Source: Methanosuratincola petrocarbonis
GTDB lineage: Archaea > Thermoproteota > Methanomethylicia > Methanomethylicales > Methanomethylicaceae
NCBI GenBank assembly: GCA_030522375.1
Contig: CP130488.1
Coordinates: 992,001 to 1,056,000, forward strand
Direction of reading: 5' to 3'
DNA length: 64,000 nt
Shown: positions 51,197 through 59,814 of the stretch, piece by piece
Layout of the letters: each line of letters starts with the position of its first letter
Numbering within the stretch: position 1 is the stretch's first letter
Notes under the pieces: model-generated
What the model saw: the letters and a program-made list of their open reading frames with translations, nothing else
Database searches by the model: none
Told to the model about the DNA's origin: nothing
Program-made: the position numbers and the translations under genes

Positions 51197-52153
51197 TCAA
51201 GTGACGTTTTTTACAGTCACATCGCCAGAGTAGACTCTCTCGATGCCGCCATCCGTCTCTACCAGCAGTGCCCCGTCCTGGGCTATGTCTAAAGCCTTCC
51301 CCTCGATGATCCTCCCGTAGGAGCTTATCGATACCGGCACGCCCAGCGTGCAGGAGAAGAGGCGCCAGTCCTCCAGTATTCCGCTTATGGAGGAGGGCAG
51401 CCCCTCGTACATCGCCTCGGCGTGCATAAGGATTGTGGAAAGGAGCTCTGCCCTGTCAAGCCTCCTCCCCAAGATGTCCAGCGTTGAGACGGCCCTTTCC
51501 CTAACACCCTCGGGCAGATCCGCGGTGGAGAAGTTCACGTTGAGGCCGATGCCTGCGATGACATACTCCACATTCTCGGGGTCGGATGAAACCTCAAGGA
51601 GTATCCCGCATATCTTCCTCCCCCTGACCAGAACGTCATTAGGCCATTTCAGGGACGCAGGTATGCCCTCCACCATCAGGGTCCTTGCCACAGCTACGCC
51701 GAACATCAGCGTGAGAATGGAAACCTGGTGAATCGGCAGGGAGGGGCGCAGCAGCAGGCTGAACCAAAGACCGCCTGGAGGTGATGACCAGGTCCGGGAT
51801 GCCCTCCCCTTACCGGACCGCTGCTCGAGGGAAACGACGAGGGTGCCCTCCGCCGCCCCCTGCTCCGCCAGCCCCCTCAGGAAGTTCTGCGTCGAATCGA
51901 CGGTGTCCAGCAGCACCGGGTTCCTCCCGAGTACACGTGTCCTAAGCCTTACCATGATCTCCAGAGGGAGAAGCCCGTCGAACCTTGGGACGAGCATGTA
52001 ACCTTTCCCCCTCACGGATTCAATGAGGTAACCCTTGTCCCTGAGGCGCGCGATCTGCTTCGAAACCGCCGCCCTTGACACCCCCATCTGCGAAGCAGCC
52101 TCCGAACCCGAGAAGAACTTGCCCTCTGCTAGAAGCCGATCCAAGGGGCGCAA
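51197..52153 (-). CDS. birA: Biotin--[carboxyl-carrier] ligase with N-terminal HTH (BirA type)
   Basis: This 318-residue protein activates biotin with ATP and attaches it to the carrier lysine. An N-terminal winged helix (residues 1-55, MGVSRAAVSKQIARLRDKGY) makes it a class II ligase that may repress transcription when biotin-AMP is bound. The catalytic domain has the biotinyl-AMP loop as SGKGRASRTWSSPPGG near 110, ASLKWPNDVLVRGRKICGIL (split, near 163) and GIGLNVNFS near 200. It lies next to a CoA-transferase and a biotin-dependent carboxylase, its probable substrate. Confidence 0.93.
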   Translation of the reverse strand: MRPLDRLLAEGKFFSGSEAASQMGVSRAAVSKQIARLRDKGYLIESVRGKGYMLVPRFDGLLPLEIMVRLRTRVLGRNPVLLDTVDSTQNFLRGLAEQGAAEGTLVVSLEQRSGKGRASRTWSSPPGGLWFSLLLRPSLPIHQVSILTLMFGVAVARTLMVEGIPASLKWPNDVLVRGRKICGILLEVSSDPENVEYVIAGIGLNVNFSTADLPEGVRERAVSTLDILGRRLDRAELLSTILMHAEAMYEGLPSSISGILEDWRLFSCTLGVPVSISSYGRIIEGKALDIAQDGALLVETDGGIERVYSGDVTVKNVT

Positions 52154-52184
52154 TGGGCTTCCCCAATAAAAAATAGGGAAGAGG

Positions 52185-53384
52185 TTAGATAATTCCTTTC
52201 TTCTTGAACTCCTCTATGTCAGCCTCTGAGTACCCGAGCGAGGCGAGGATCTCCTTGTTGTGCTGGCCGAGCAGCGGCGCAGGGTCGAACCTCTTTATCG
52301 GGGACTCGGAGAACTTTATCGGGCATCCAGCCACCCTCACCTTCCCGTACTGGGGCTGGTCGAGCTCGATTATCATCTCCCTCGCGTTGACATGAGGGTC
52401 GTCGACAGCCTCTCCGACGTTGTAGACCGGTGCGGAAGGCACATCGTTCTCAAGCAGGAGCTTCGCGACCTCCCACCTAGTCCTTGTCCTCGTGTACTCC
52501 TCGATCATCTGCTTCAGCACCGGCTCGTTGGCGCACCTGTGCGGGTTGGTGTCGAAGCGCGGGTCGGTTATCCACTCAGGCTTGCCTATCGCAGTGCAGA
52601 ACCTCTTGAATATTGCGTCGTTCCCCGCGGCGATCACGACGTAGCCATCCTTTGCCTGGAAGATGTCGAACGGGGTGATCGTCGGGTGTTTCGATCCGAT
52701 CCTCGTCGGGATCTTGCCCTCGAGCGTGTACCTGACCACGGCGTTCTCGAGGACTGCAACCATCGAGTCCACTTGGGCTACATCCACCTTCTGGCCCTTT
52801 CCTGTGCACTCGCGGTACCTCAGCGCCGCCAGGACGCCGATCGCCAAGAACATCCCAGATACGATATCGCCTATGGACGAACCAGCACGCGCTGGGGGCT
52901 TGTCCGGCCAGCCGTTCATGTCCATGAAGCCGCCCATCGCCTGACCAATGATGTCATAGCTGGGCCACTTGCTGTACGGGCCGGTGTGCCCGAATCCCGA
53001 TCCGCAGGCGTAGATGAGCCTGGGGTTAACCTTCTTCAACTCCTCGTATCCGACCCCCCACTCGTCGAGTGTGCCCGGCTTGAAGTTCTCAATCAGGACA
53101 TCGCTCCTCTTGACGAGTTCCTTCAATATCTCCTTCCCCTTGGGGTCTTTGAGGTTGAGCGTTATGCCCTTGTGGTTCCTGTGGATGCTGACAAAGTAAG
53201 CGCTCTTGTCAGGACCCTGGACGTTGGGGAAGAACGGCCCCCACTCCCTGTTCATGTCGCCGTATACCGGCCTCTCTATCTTGATGACTTCAGCCCCTAG
53301 GTCGGCAAGGATCATGCCGCAGTACGGTCCGAATAGGGCCCCTGTCAGACTAAGGACTCTAATACCCTCTAGTGGTCTCTTCAC
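52185..53384 (-). CDS. CaiB/BaiF (class III) CoA-transferase
   Basis: This 399-residue class III CoA-transferase moves CoA between carboxylic acids. Conserved parts are EGIRVLSLTGALFGPYCGMILADLGAEVIKIE (split, residues 5-38), NHKGITLNLKDPKG near 73, and ARAGSSIGDIVSGMFLAIGVLAA near 165, where the Asp is the catalytic acid. GTG 53384 is chosen because AGGAGG lies 7 nt before it. It sits between birA and the carboxylase genes; its acyl-CoA substrate is unknown, but activation of the acid handled by the carboxylase is a fair guess. Confidence 0.9.
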   Translation of the reverse strand: MKRPLEGIRVLSLTGALFGPYCGMILADLGAEVIKIERPVYGDMNREWGPFFPNVQGPDKSAYFVSIHRNHKGITLNLKDPKGKEILKELVKRSDVLIENFKPGTLDEWGVGYEELKKVNPRLIYACGSGFGHTGPYSKWPSYDIIGQAMGGFMDMNGWPDKPPARAGSSIGDIVSGMFLAIGVLAALRYRECTGKGQKVDVAQVDSMVAVLENAVVRYTLEGKIPTRIGSKHPTITPFDIFQAKDGYVVIAAGNDAIFKRFCTAIGKPEWITDPRFDTNPHRCANEPVLKQMIEEYTRTRTRWEVAKLLLENDVPSAPVYNVGEAVDDPHVNAREMIIELDQPQYGKVRVAGCPIKFSESPIKRFDPAPLLGQHNKEILASLGYSEADIEEFKKKGII

Positions 53385-53552
53385 AATGGTTCCTCCTTTT
53401 GCTCTAGGGAAGGAGCGCCAAGTAGATAAAAATTGCGATTTTCTAAGGACAAGAGCAGAGCAGTTCTTTAGCTGCATCTCCAATAAGGAGATTGAAATCG
53501 AACAGAATACCATGGAAAAGATGGAAGTTGTGTGATTAAACTGGAAAGAAGG

Positions 53553-53567
53553 AAAAAATAGAAAAAA
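53553..53567 (-). terminator. Poly-T terminator of the carboxylase operon
   Basis: On the minus strand the stop of the carboxyltransferase gene is followed at once by a T-rich tract (TTTTTTCTATTTTTT). Confidence 0.55.
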
Positions 53568-55142
53568 TTAGACGGGTATGTTCCCGTGCCTCTTCGGGGG
53601 CCTTGCCTGGAGATCCCTCTTGGTGGAGAGAGCCTCGAGCGCCTTGATGAGCATCGGGCGGGTCTCCTTCGGAAGGATCACTGCGTCGACGTATCCCATG
53701 TTCGCGGCGATGTATGGGTTAGCGAACTTGTTCCTGTACTCGGCGGCTAGCCTGCTGGTAATCTCCTTGACCTCTTCAGGCGTCTTTGCCTTCATGAGCT
53801 CGTTCCTGTGGATGATCTCGACTGCACCCTCAGGGCCCATCACGGCGATCTCTGCAGTCGGCCAAGCGAAGACGACGTCAGCGCCCAAGTGCCTGCTGCA
53901 CATCGCGATGTAGCCCCCGCCGTAGCTCTTGCGCATAATCACGGTCAGCTTCGGGACGGTCGCTTCGGAGTACGCGTAGATTACCTTAGCTCCGTGCCTG
54001 ATGACTCCGCCGTGCTCCTGCTTGGTCCCTGGCAGGTAGCCTGGCACGTCGACGAAAGTGATCAGCGGGATATTGAATGCATCGCAGGTTCTTACGAACC
54101 GGGCTATCTTGTCAGAAGAGTCTATGTCAAGGCAACCTGCATAGATCATCGGTTGGTTTGCGATGACGCCAACGCTCCTTCCGTTGAGCCTCGCAAATCC
54201 TATGACAGCATTCGGAGCATACAAGGGCTGGAGCTCGTAGAATGAACCCTTGTCGAAAACGAAGTTGATAACATCGTGGACATCGTACGGCTTCTTCGGA
54301 TCCGCGGGCACAACTTCGTTTAGGGCTTCATCCATCCTGTCTGGCGGATCGCCGCACTCGACGATCGGAGCGTCGTCCATGTTGTTCGACGGCAAGTAGC
54401 TCAGCAGGGTCTTGATCTGCTTGATGCAGTCCTCATCGTTCTCGCATGCCATCGTCGCGACTCCGCTCAGCTTGGCGTGCGCCTCGGCGCCTCCCAGAGC
54501 CTCGAAGGTCACGTCCTCGCCGATGGCCGCCTTGACCACCTTGGGTCCTGTAATGAACATGTAGCTCGTCTTCTTGACCATATAGATGAAGTCAGCAAGT
54601 GCCGGTGAATAGACTGCGCCGCCTGCGCATGGACCCATAATGGCAATGATCTGCGGGATCACGCCGGAGGCCATGACGTTCCTGTAGAAGATCTCGCCGT
54701 ATCCAGCCAGCGAGTTGATGCCTTCTTGGATTCTTGCTCCGCCCGAGTCATTGAGCCCGATCACCGGGCAACCTGCTTTGAGCGCCATGTCCTGGATTTT
54801 GGTTATCTTCTTGGCTTGCATCTCGCTGAGCGAGCCGCCCACGAATGTGAAGTCCTGCGAGTAGATGAAGACGGTCCTGCCGTTGATTGTTCCGTATCCA
54901 GTGACGACAGCATCGCCTAGTGCCTTCTTCTTCTCCATGCCGAAGTCGAAGCACCTGTGCACGACGAACTCGTCGATCTCGACAAAGCTGCCCGGGTCGA
55001 GGAGCTTCTCTATCCTCTCCCTTGCGGTCAGCTTGCCAGCGGCGTGCTGCTTGTCGATCGCCTCTTTTCCTCCTCCAAGCTTCTTCTTCTCCTTAAGGTC
55101 TGCCAATTCCTTGAATTTCTCCGGTAGGGTTTGGAATGCCAT
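53568..55142 (-). CDS. pccB: Acyl-CoA carboxylase carboxyltransferase subunit
   Basis: This 524-residue protein moves CO2 from carboxybiotin to acyl-CoA (acetyl- or propionyl-CoA carboxylase), or the reverse in methylmalonyl-CoA decarboxylases. The oxyanion loops are visible as NDSGGARIQEGINSLAGYGEIF (split, near 131-152) with GPCAGGAVYSPAL near 170, and GGVIRHGAKVIYAYSEATVPK (split, 378-398) with RKSYGGGYIAMCSRHLGAD near 404-422. The residue that corresponds to the substrate-selecting Asp422 of Streptomyces PccB is Ile412 here, as in acetyl-CoA-type enzymes (from memory). 16 bp after the biotin carrier gene. Confidence 0.92.
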   Translation of the reverse strand: MAFQTLPEKFKELADLKEKKKLGGGKEAIDKQHAAGKLTARERIEKLLDPGSFVEIDEFVVHRCFDFGMEKKKALGDAVVTGYGTINGRTVFIYSQDFTFVGGSLSEMQAKKITKIQDMALKAGCPVIGLNDSGGARIQEGINSLAGYGEIFYRNVMASGVIPQIIAIMGPCAGGAVYSPALADFIYMVKKTSYMFITGPKVVKAAIGEDVTFEALGGAEAHAKLSGVATMACENDEDCIKQIKTLLSYLPSNNMDDAPIVECGDPPDRMDEALNEVVPADPKKPYDVHDVINFVFDKGSFYELQPLYAPNAVIGFARLNGRSVGVIANQPMIYAGCLDIDSSDKIARFVRTCDAFNIPLITFVDVPGYLPGTKQEHGGVIRHGAKVIYAYSEATVPKLTVIMRKSYGGGYIAMCSRHLGADVVFAWPTAEIAVMGPEGAVEIIHRNELMKAKTPEEVKEITSRLAAEYRNKFANPYIAANMGYVDAVILPKETRPMLIKALEALSTKRDLQARPPKRHGNIPV

Positions 55143-55158
55143 TTCTTATTTCCCTCCA

Positions 55159-55569
55159 TCACTCGAACACAATCAGGGTGTCCCCAACGTTCACGAACTT
55201 GCCGGGGGCCACCTTGATCTCCTTTACCTTGCCCGCCCTGTTGGACTTTATCGGGTTCTCCATCTTCATAGTCTCGAGTGTCAGCAGGACGTCGCCTGGC
55301 TTGACCTCGTCGCCCGGCTTGCACTTGACCGTCATCACGGTCCCAGGCATCGCTGCGCAGAGGTTGCCCGCCGCGGGTGCGCCTCCAGCACCGCCTGCCC
55401 CGCCGGCTGCGCCAGCAGCCTGGAGGGACGGGGACATGAGGTCGGCTATGTTTATCTTGAAGATCTCGTCGTTGACCTTGACGTCATAGAGCCCATAAGC
55501 GCGCTCAGTCAAGTCGACGCTGTACTGCACATTCCCGAGGCTCAACTGGAATTTGCTTGTCTTTGCCAT
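55159..55569 (-). CDS. Biotin carboxyl carrier protein
   Basis: This 136-residue protein carries biotin between the carboxylase and carboxyltransferase. The biotinyl lysine is in LETMKMENPI near residue 102. The N-terminal part (FQLSLGNVQYSVDL) resembles the linker domain of decarboxylase gamma/delta-type subunits, and residues about 50-70 form a Gly/Ala/Pro hinge that lets the domain swing. It lies between the two enzyme genes of the complex. Confidence 0.93.
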   Translation of the reverse strand: MAKTSKFQLSLGNVQYSVDLTERAYGLYDVKVNDEIFKINIADLMSPSLQAAGAAGGAGGAGGAPAAGNLCAAMPGTVMTVKCKPGDEVKPGDVLLTLETMKMENPIKSNRAGKVKEIKVAPGKFVNVGDTLIVFE

Positions 55570-55587
55570 TTTTTACACCCCATCAAT

Positions 55588-57174
55588 TCAACGGGCAGAC
55601 TTGACTCTGCCTGAGATCACCCAACCGCTGCTCACCGGCTGCCTCTGCGGCTTGCTGTTGATGTACGAGGCAATCGCGGCTGCGAGCGCGACAGTCTTCT
55701 TGTCAGTCACAGGCGCCCCTGCCGGCGCTGGCGCCTCAGCAGGCTTCGCGGCGAGCTTCGCGAGCACATTCTCCTTGCTCTTCCTCCAGGCGTTGTCTGC
55801 GTCCACCTGGGTCTTGACTTTGTCGAGTATGTTCCTCTCCGTGATCAGCTCGGTGTGCAGGTGCCCAGCTATGAACTCCTCGTCCCTCATCATCACCTTG
55901 TGGAACGGGATCACGGTCTGGATGCCCTCGATCACGAACTCGTCAAGGGCGCGGCGCATCCTCATTATCGCCTCCATCCTGTCCCTGCCCCAGGTCAGTA
56001 GCTTCACCGCGAGCGAGTCGTAGAACGGCGGGATGGTGTAGCCTGCATATATTCCACCGTCGACCCTTATTCCAGGGCCTCCGGGCTCGATGTAGTTGGT
56101 TATCAGCCCGATCGAAGGAACGAAGTTGTTCATCGGGTCCTCTGCGTTGATCCGGCACTCGATCGCATGTCCAGTTATCTTAACATCGTTCTGACCGTAG
56201 GTCAGCGGCTCGCCGGACGCGACCTTGAGCTGCTCCTTCACGATGTCGATTCCGGTCACGAGCTCCGTGACTGGGTGCTCGACCTGGAGCCTGCTGTTGA
56301 CCTCAAGGAAGTAGAAGTCCTTGGTCACGTCGGAGTAGAGGAACTCGCACGTTCCTGCGTTCTCGTACCCTGCGACCTTCGCGACCTTGACTGCGGTCTC
56401 GCCCATCCTCCGCCTCAGGTCTGGATCAAGGTACATGACTGGGGACGGCGCCTCCTCAATGAGCTTCTGGTGCCTCCGCTGGATCGAGCACTCCCTCTCG
56501 CCCAAGTAGATGCAGTTGCCCTTCTTGTCCGCGAGTATCTGGATCTCGATGTGCCTCGGCCTCTCGATGTACTTCTCGATGTAGACCTCGGGCCTCGAGA
56601 AAGCTGAGGCTGCCAGGCGCTGCGCCTTCTTGATCGCCTCGATCAGCTCGTCCTTGGACCTGCACACCTGCATGCCGATGCCTCCTCCGCCGCCCGCGGG
56701 CTTGACCATCACGGGGTAGCCTGCCTTCTCTGCGGTCTCGAGCGCATCCTTGTCGTCCTGGACCGCGTCCAGCGCCCCTGGGACGATCGGGATGCCCGCC
56801 TTCTCCATGCTCCTCCTAGCACCTAGCTTGTCGCCGAGGAGCTCCTGAGCCTTTGCCTTGGGCCCAATGAACTCGATGCCAGCCTCCTCGCACATCCTGA
56901 CGAACTTCGCGTTCTGGGCAAGGAAGCCGTATCCGGGGTGGATTCCCTCTGCGCCCGTCTGCTTTGCAACCTCGATGATCTTCTCCATCTTAAGGTAGCT
57001 CTGAGCTGCTGGACCGGGACCGATGGGCACCGCCTCATCCGCATAGTATACAAACTTTGCATTTGCATCCGCGTCGGAATAAACCGCCACGGTCTTGATC
57101 TCCATTTCCTTGCACGCCCTTATCACACGAAGGGCGATCTCTCCTCTGTTGGCTACAAGGACCTTCTTCAACAA
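55588..57174 (-). CDS. accC: Biotin carboxylase subunit of acyl-CoA carboxylase
   Basis: This 528-residue ATP-grasp enzyme carboxylates biotin with bicarbonate and ATP. It opens with KVLVANRGEIALRVIRACKE, has the Gly-rich PAGGGGGIGMQV near 163, the EYIEKYIERPRHIEIQIL-type stretch near 195, GTCEFLYSDVTKDFYFLEVNSRLQVEH (split, near 275-300), and REV-like later parts. It is about 75 residues longer than a minimal AccC; the tail has an Ala/Pro linker and a helix (TVALAAAIASYINS) like the ones that dock subunits in Na+-pumping decarboxylases and related complexes. TTG start behind AGGAGG. First gene of the operon. Confidence 0.93.
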   Translation of the reverse strand: MLKKVLVANRGEIALRVIRACKEMEIKTVAVYSDADANAKFVYYADEAVPIGPGPAAQSYLKMEKIIEVAKQTGAEGIHPGYGFLAQNAKFVRMCEEAGIEFIGPKAKAQELLGDKLGARRSMEKAGIPIVPGALDAVQDDKDALETAEKAGYPVMVKPAGGGGGIGMQVCRSKDELIEAIKKAQRLAASAFSRPEVYIEKYIERPRHIEIQILADKKGNCIYLGERECSIQRRHQKLIEEAPSPVMYLDPDLRRRMGETAVKVAKVAGYENAGTCEFLYSDVTKDFYFLEVNSRLQVEHPVTELVTGIDIVKEQLKVASGEPLTYGQNDVKITGHAIECRINAEDPMNNFVPSIGLITNYIEPGGPGIRVDGGIYAGYTIPPFYDSLAVKLLTWGRDRMEAIMRMRRALDEFVIEGIQTVIPFHKVMMRDEEFIAGHLHTELITERNILDKVKTQVDADNAWRKSKENVLAKLAAKPAEAPAPAGAPVTDKKTVALAAAIASYINSKPQRQPVSSGWVISGRVKSAR

Positions 57175-57217
57175 GTGTTTTTCCTCCTAATGTAGGATGC
57201 GTTAAAATTCTGCGTCG

Positions 57218-57232
57218 AGTATATATCTCTTA
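57218..57232 (-). promoter_or_regulatory. TATA box of the carboxylase operon
   Basis: TAAGAGATATATACT on the minus strand lies 44-58 bp before the accC start. The rest of the 205-bp gap 57175-57379 has no gene or RNA that I can recognise, apart from an A run at 57365-57371 that reads as a T tract after hypB. Confidence 0.5.
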
Positions 57233-57364
57233 TGTGAAGCTTCCCGTCGCGACCCAAATAGGTGCCCCAAAATTAAGGCGTCAGTTCGCCCATCAGCCTC
57301 TCACAGCGGGTGCTCAAGAGACCATCGTCACTTCATCCGCCTGGGTATAGATCGTCCGTCTGCT

Positions 57365-57371
57365 AAAAAAA
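57365..57371 (-). terminator. Short T tract after hypB
   Basis: TTTTTTT on the minus strand begins 9 bases after the hypB stop; it is a minimal archaeal terminator. Confidence 0.4.
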
Positions 57372-57379
57372 GGTGCCGT

Positions 57380-58057
57380 TCAGAGACCCAGCGCCTCTGC
57401 AAGATCCTCGATGCCCTCCCCAGTCCGGGCGCTGGTGACGGCGACTCTGATCTTCGGGTTTGCGTCGAGAGCATCCTTGACTAGCGCGTCGACATCGATG
57501 CCCATCGGACCGGACATGTCCTTCTTGTTTATGACGGCGACCTCGGCAGCCCTGAATATGTCTGCCTTCTTCTTTATCATGTACTCCCCTTCGGTCACGC
57601 TCACGACCACAGCCCTCAGGTGGGACCCGAGCGGGAACTCGGCTGGGCATATCAGGTTCCCGACATTCTCTATGAGGATCAGGTTGACGCCCTCGCGGAT
57701 CAGCTTCTTGGCTGCCTTCCTCACGATCGGGGCGTCGAGGTGGCACTCCCTGCCCGTGTTTATCTGGATCGATGGCACGCCGTGCCTGGAGACCCTCTCG
57801 GCGTCTATGTCCGTCGCAGTGTCCCCGGCGATGACCCCGATGCGGTACTTGCCCTTCAGGCGCTCGACGAGCCTCTCGATTATGGAGGTCTTCCCGGACC
57901 CGATCGAGCCCATGAAGTCCACGACGCGGACCCCAGCCCTGTCGAAGGTCCTTCGGTTCAGGGCAGCCATCCGCTCGTTTGCCTTTATGAAGTCCTCCTC
58001 GAGCTCAACGTCAAGCACTTCGTCGTCGTCAGCCTTAATGACCAGAGGCTTTGGCAA
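57380..58057 (-). CDS. hypB: Hydrogenase nickel incorporation GTPase HypB
   Basis: This 225-residue SIMIBI GTPase loads nickel into [NiFe]-hydrogenase with HypA. The P-loop is FMGSIGSGKTSI near residue 45, the switch region holds GDTATDIDAERV, the metal site NTGRECHLDA has the paired Cys-His, and the guanine-specificity motif is INKKDMSGP. It lacks the His-rich nickel-storage N-terminus of some bacterial forms. TTG 58057 is taken as start because GGTGAGT lies before it; the ATG at 58108 is before the promoter-like ATTATAAAC. No other hydrogenase gene is in the window. Confidence 0.9.
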   Translation of the reverse strand: MPKPLVIKADDDEVLDVELEEDFIKANERMAALNRRTFDRAGVRVVDFMGSIGSGKTSIIERLVERLKGKYRIGVIAGDTATDIDAERVSRHGVPSIQINTGRECHLDAPIVRKAAKKLIREGVNLILIENVGNLICPAEFPLGSHLRAVVVSVTEGEYMIKKKADIFRAAEVAVINKKDMSGPMGIDVDALVKDALDANPKIRVAVTSARTGEGIEDLAEALGL

Positions 58058-58087
58058 ACAACTCACCGAAAGAGATACTGCAGTCAA

Positions 58088-58096
58088 GTTTATAAT
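58088..58096. promoter_or_regulatory. Shared TATA-like element of hypB and a zinc-ribbon gene
   Basis: GTTTATAAT reads as ATTATAAAC on the other strand. It lies 31-39 bp before the hypB start (minus) and 37-45 bp before the ATG at 58133 (plus). One nearly symmetric element could drive both genes. Confidence 0.45.
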
Positions 58097-58132
58097 GTCT
58101 TCCTTCATTCAGTTTCAACTCGAAGTGTCTTT

Positions 58133-58288
58133 ATGGGCGACATCCTTGTGTGTCCGAACTGCGGGAGCAGGTTCAGCCTGATGTACTCCAGGACTTTTGC
58201 TTGCACCGGATGCAACGAGGTTACGTTCGGAAGGTGCGGCTACGCGAAGTGCCCTAAGTGCGGGAAGGAATTCAAACTTCCAGGATAG
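58133..58288 (+). CDS. Small double zinc-ribbon protein
   Basis: This 51-residue protein is almost entirely zinc-binding: CPNCG near residue 7, CTGC near 26, CGYAKCPKCG near 37-46. The eight or so cysteines can form two ribbon sites. No family was recognised. Divergent from hypB and possibly sharing its promoter, so a part in nickel-enzyme maturation can be imagined, but nothing proves it. ATG is in the only long open frame here. Confidence 0.6.
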   Translation: MGDILVCPNCGSRFSLMYSRTFACTGCNEVTFGRCGYAKCPKCGKEFKLPG

Positions 58289-58362
58289 CAGGAATAGAAG
58301 CGCAGCAAAGAGTGCCGGGCATATGAGCGCATCGAGGTGCAAAAGGACTGCGGGCGGGCCGC

Positions 58363-58830
58363 TCAGACGCTCAGCCCAACATTCTCCTTTATCTCCTTGA
58401 GCACGATGGCGGTCTCGGTGCTGAGCACGCCCTCAACCCTGCCCATCTTGTCGATGACCTCGGATAGCGCCTCCTTCCCTGGCACATCGACCCTGCAGAT
58501 CAGGTAGTAAGGGCCTGTGACGTCGAACGCCTCAGTGACCTCGGGCAGATCCCTGATCAGGTTTGCGACCTCGGTGTACTTCTTCGGGTCCGCCTTCACG
58601 AGTATGAAAGCCGATAGGTTCTTCCCGACCTTCTGCGGGTCGACGATCGCCCTGAACGACTTTATCACGCCACTCTGCTGGAGGCCCTTCACCCTGAGGA
58701 ACACGGTGGCCTCGCTGACGCCGGCCTCCTTTGCTATCTTCGAGAAGGGGGTCCTGGCGTTGGACTGGAGGGTCTTGATTATGAGCTTGTCAAGGGCGTC
58801 GAGTTCTGAGGACATGAACCGATCACTCAT
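58363..58830 (-). CDS. Lrp/AsnC family transcriptional regulator
   Basis: This 155-residue regulator has the N-terminal helix-turn-helix (LDKLIIKTLQSNARTPFSKIAKEAGVSEATVFLRVKGL, split; residues 10-48). The RAM effector domain follows (KNLSAFILVKADPKKYTEVANLI, split, and TGPYYLICRVDVPGKEAL). It binds DNA as octamers of dimers and usually responds to amino acids. ATG 58830 is at the leaderless distance from a CCTAAAAAGG box; ATG 58815 is an alternative. Confidence 0.9.
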   Translation of the reverse strand: MSDRFMSSELDALDKLIIKTLQSNARTPFSKIAKEAGVSEATVFLRVKGLQQSGVIKSFRAIVDPQKVGKNLSAFILVKADPKKYTEVANLIRDLPEVTEAFDVTGPYYLICRVDVPGKEALSEVIDKMGRVEGVLSTETAIVLKEIKENVGLSV

Positions 58831-58962
58831 CCCTTGGATCACTTTAAGCCTTTTTAGGGGATATTAAGGCTTTGGTGTGAGGATTTTAGATCGATTATGG
58901 GGAAACCGAACATTTTTTGGCTCCCCGCGGGCTTCGGCTTAGAGGGAAGGGCGCTTCGCCTG

Positions 58963-59730
58963 TTAGCGCCCCTTGTCCCCGCAGTGTAGGAGGTGCATGA
59001 AGAGGCACTGGTCTGGGGGTATGTACGCCTCGCCGATTCCGTAACCGCTGCCGTAGGTGACCGGGGCGCCCCTGATCAGTGCGACCGGCCTCGACTCGTC
59101 CGTCTCGCCCATGACCAGCTGGGCTGCGGAAGCCAGGTTGTCGGCGACCATGAACCTCTTGAGGCGGAGCGGCCTGCCGTAGAGGTCGGGCTTCCCCCTC
59201 AGGTCCTCGACCGCCCTGAAGCCGGCTATGCCTATCGCGACGCCGCTGTTCCCCATCCTCAGCGGGAGCGTCCTGCTGTCGATTATCAGGACGCCGACGT
59301 CCAGACCCCTCCTTGAGAACGACGCCTTCAGCCCCTCAGCTGCGGCCTGCGGATCCTCGGGCCAGAGGGCGACGTATCCCGGCGGGGAGTTGGACTGGTC
59401 GACACCTGCGTTCGCTACGAGTATGCCCATCTTGATCGTAGCGAGGGCGTGCTCGACCCCGCCAAGTATCTGGTCAGCCTCCCGGACAATCACCTCGACG
59501 AATGCAGGGTCCATCGAGTGGCGCATGGCGAGTTCGACTGCCGCCGGGGATGGGCGGACATCGGAGAGGCGCACGAGCCTGTTCATGGCTGTGGCGACAG
59601 CCTTGGCTGAGAACGCCAGAATGTCCCCGTCCCTTATCTCCAGCCCAGAGGCTCTCGCCCCCTCGATTGCCAGACCGACGAGGTCATCCCCCGGACCGAC
59701 CAGCCTTGTCCTTATGCCGTAGATCTCCAA
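58963..59730 (-). CDS. cofE: Coenzyme F420-0:L-glutamate ligase
   Basis: This 255-residue enzyme adds gamma-linked glutamates to F420-0 with GTP. Family features are GDILAFSAKAVATAMNRLV near residue 38, VANAGVDQSNSPPG near 108, LIIDSRTLPLRMGNSGVAIGIAG (split, near 148) with the metal-binding acidic residue, and the C-terminal GxGIGEAY region. It is the archaeal single-domain form without the bacterial FbiB extension. It implies F420 use, as in methanogens and many other archaea. The neighbouring genes are unrelated. Confidence 0.92.
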   Translation of the reverse strand: MEIYGIRTRLVGPGDDLVGLAIEGARASGLEIRDGDILAFSAKAVATAMNRLVRLSDVRPSPAAVELAMRHSMDPAFVEVIVREADQILGGVEHALATIKMGILVANAGVDQSNSPPGYVALWPEDPQAAAEGLKASFSRRGLDVGVLIIDSRTLPLRMGNSGVAIGIAGFRAVEDLRGKPDLYGRPLRLKRFMVADNLASAAQLVMGETDESRPVALIRGAPVTYGSGYGIGEAYIPPDQCLFMHLLHCGDKGR

Positions 59731-59814
59731 ACCCAGACCCCCTTACTTCCGCCCGACCGCCTCGGCTTGCCCCCCCACCAGCTGAGCAGGCGAGCCGTTC
59801 GCTCACCCAGTTCA

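Noticed and set aside
52260..53300. 346-codon plus-strand frame
   Set aside because: It lies wholly opposite the CoA-transferase gene, has Arg/Asp/Val/His-rich composition and no recognisable domain; typical antisense artefact of GC-rich DNA.
55365..55425. Repeat array in the biotin carrier gene
   Set aside because: The GCC/GGC-rich stretch simply encodes the Ala/Gly/Pro hinge of the carrier protein.
57175..57379. Possible tRNA or small RNA gene in the gap between accC and hypB
   Set aside because: I found no T-loop GTTCGA-like segment paired with an acceptor stem, and no other known RNA shape.
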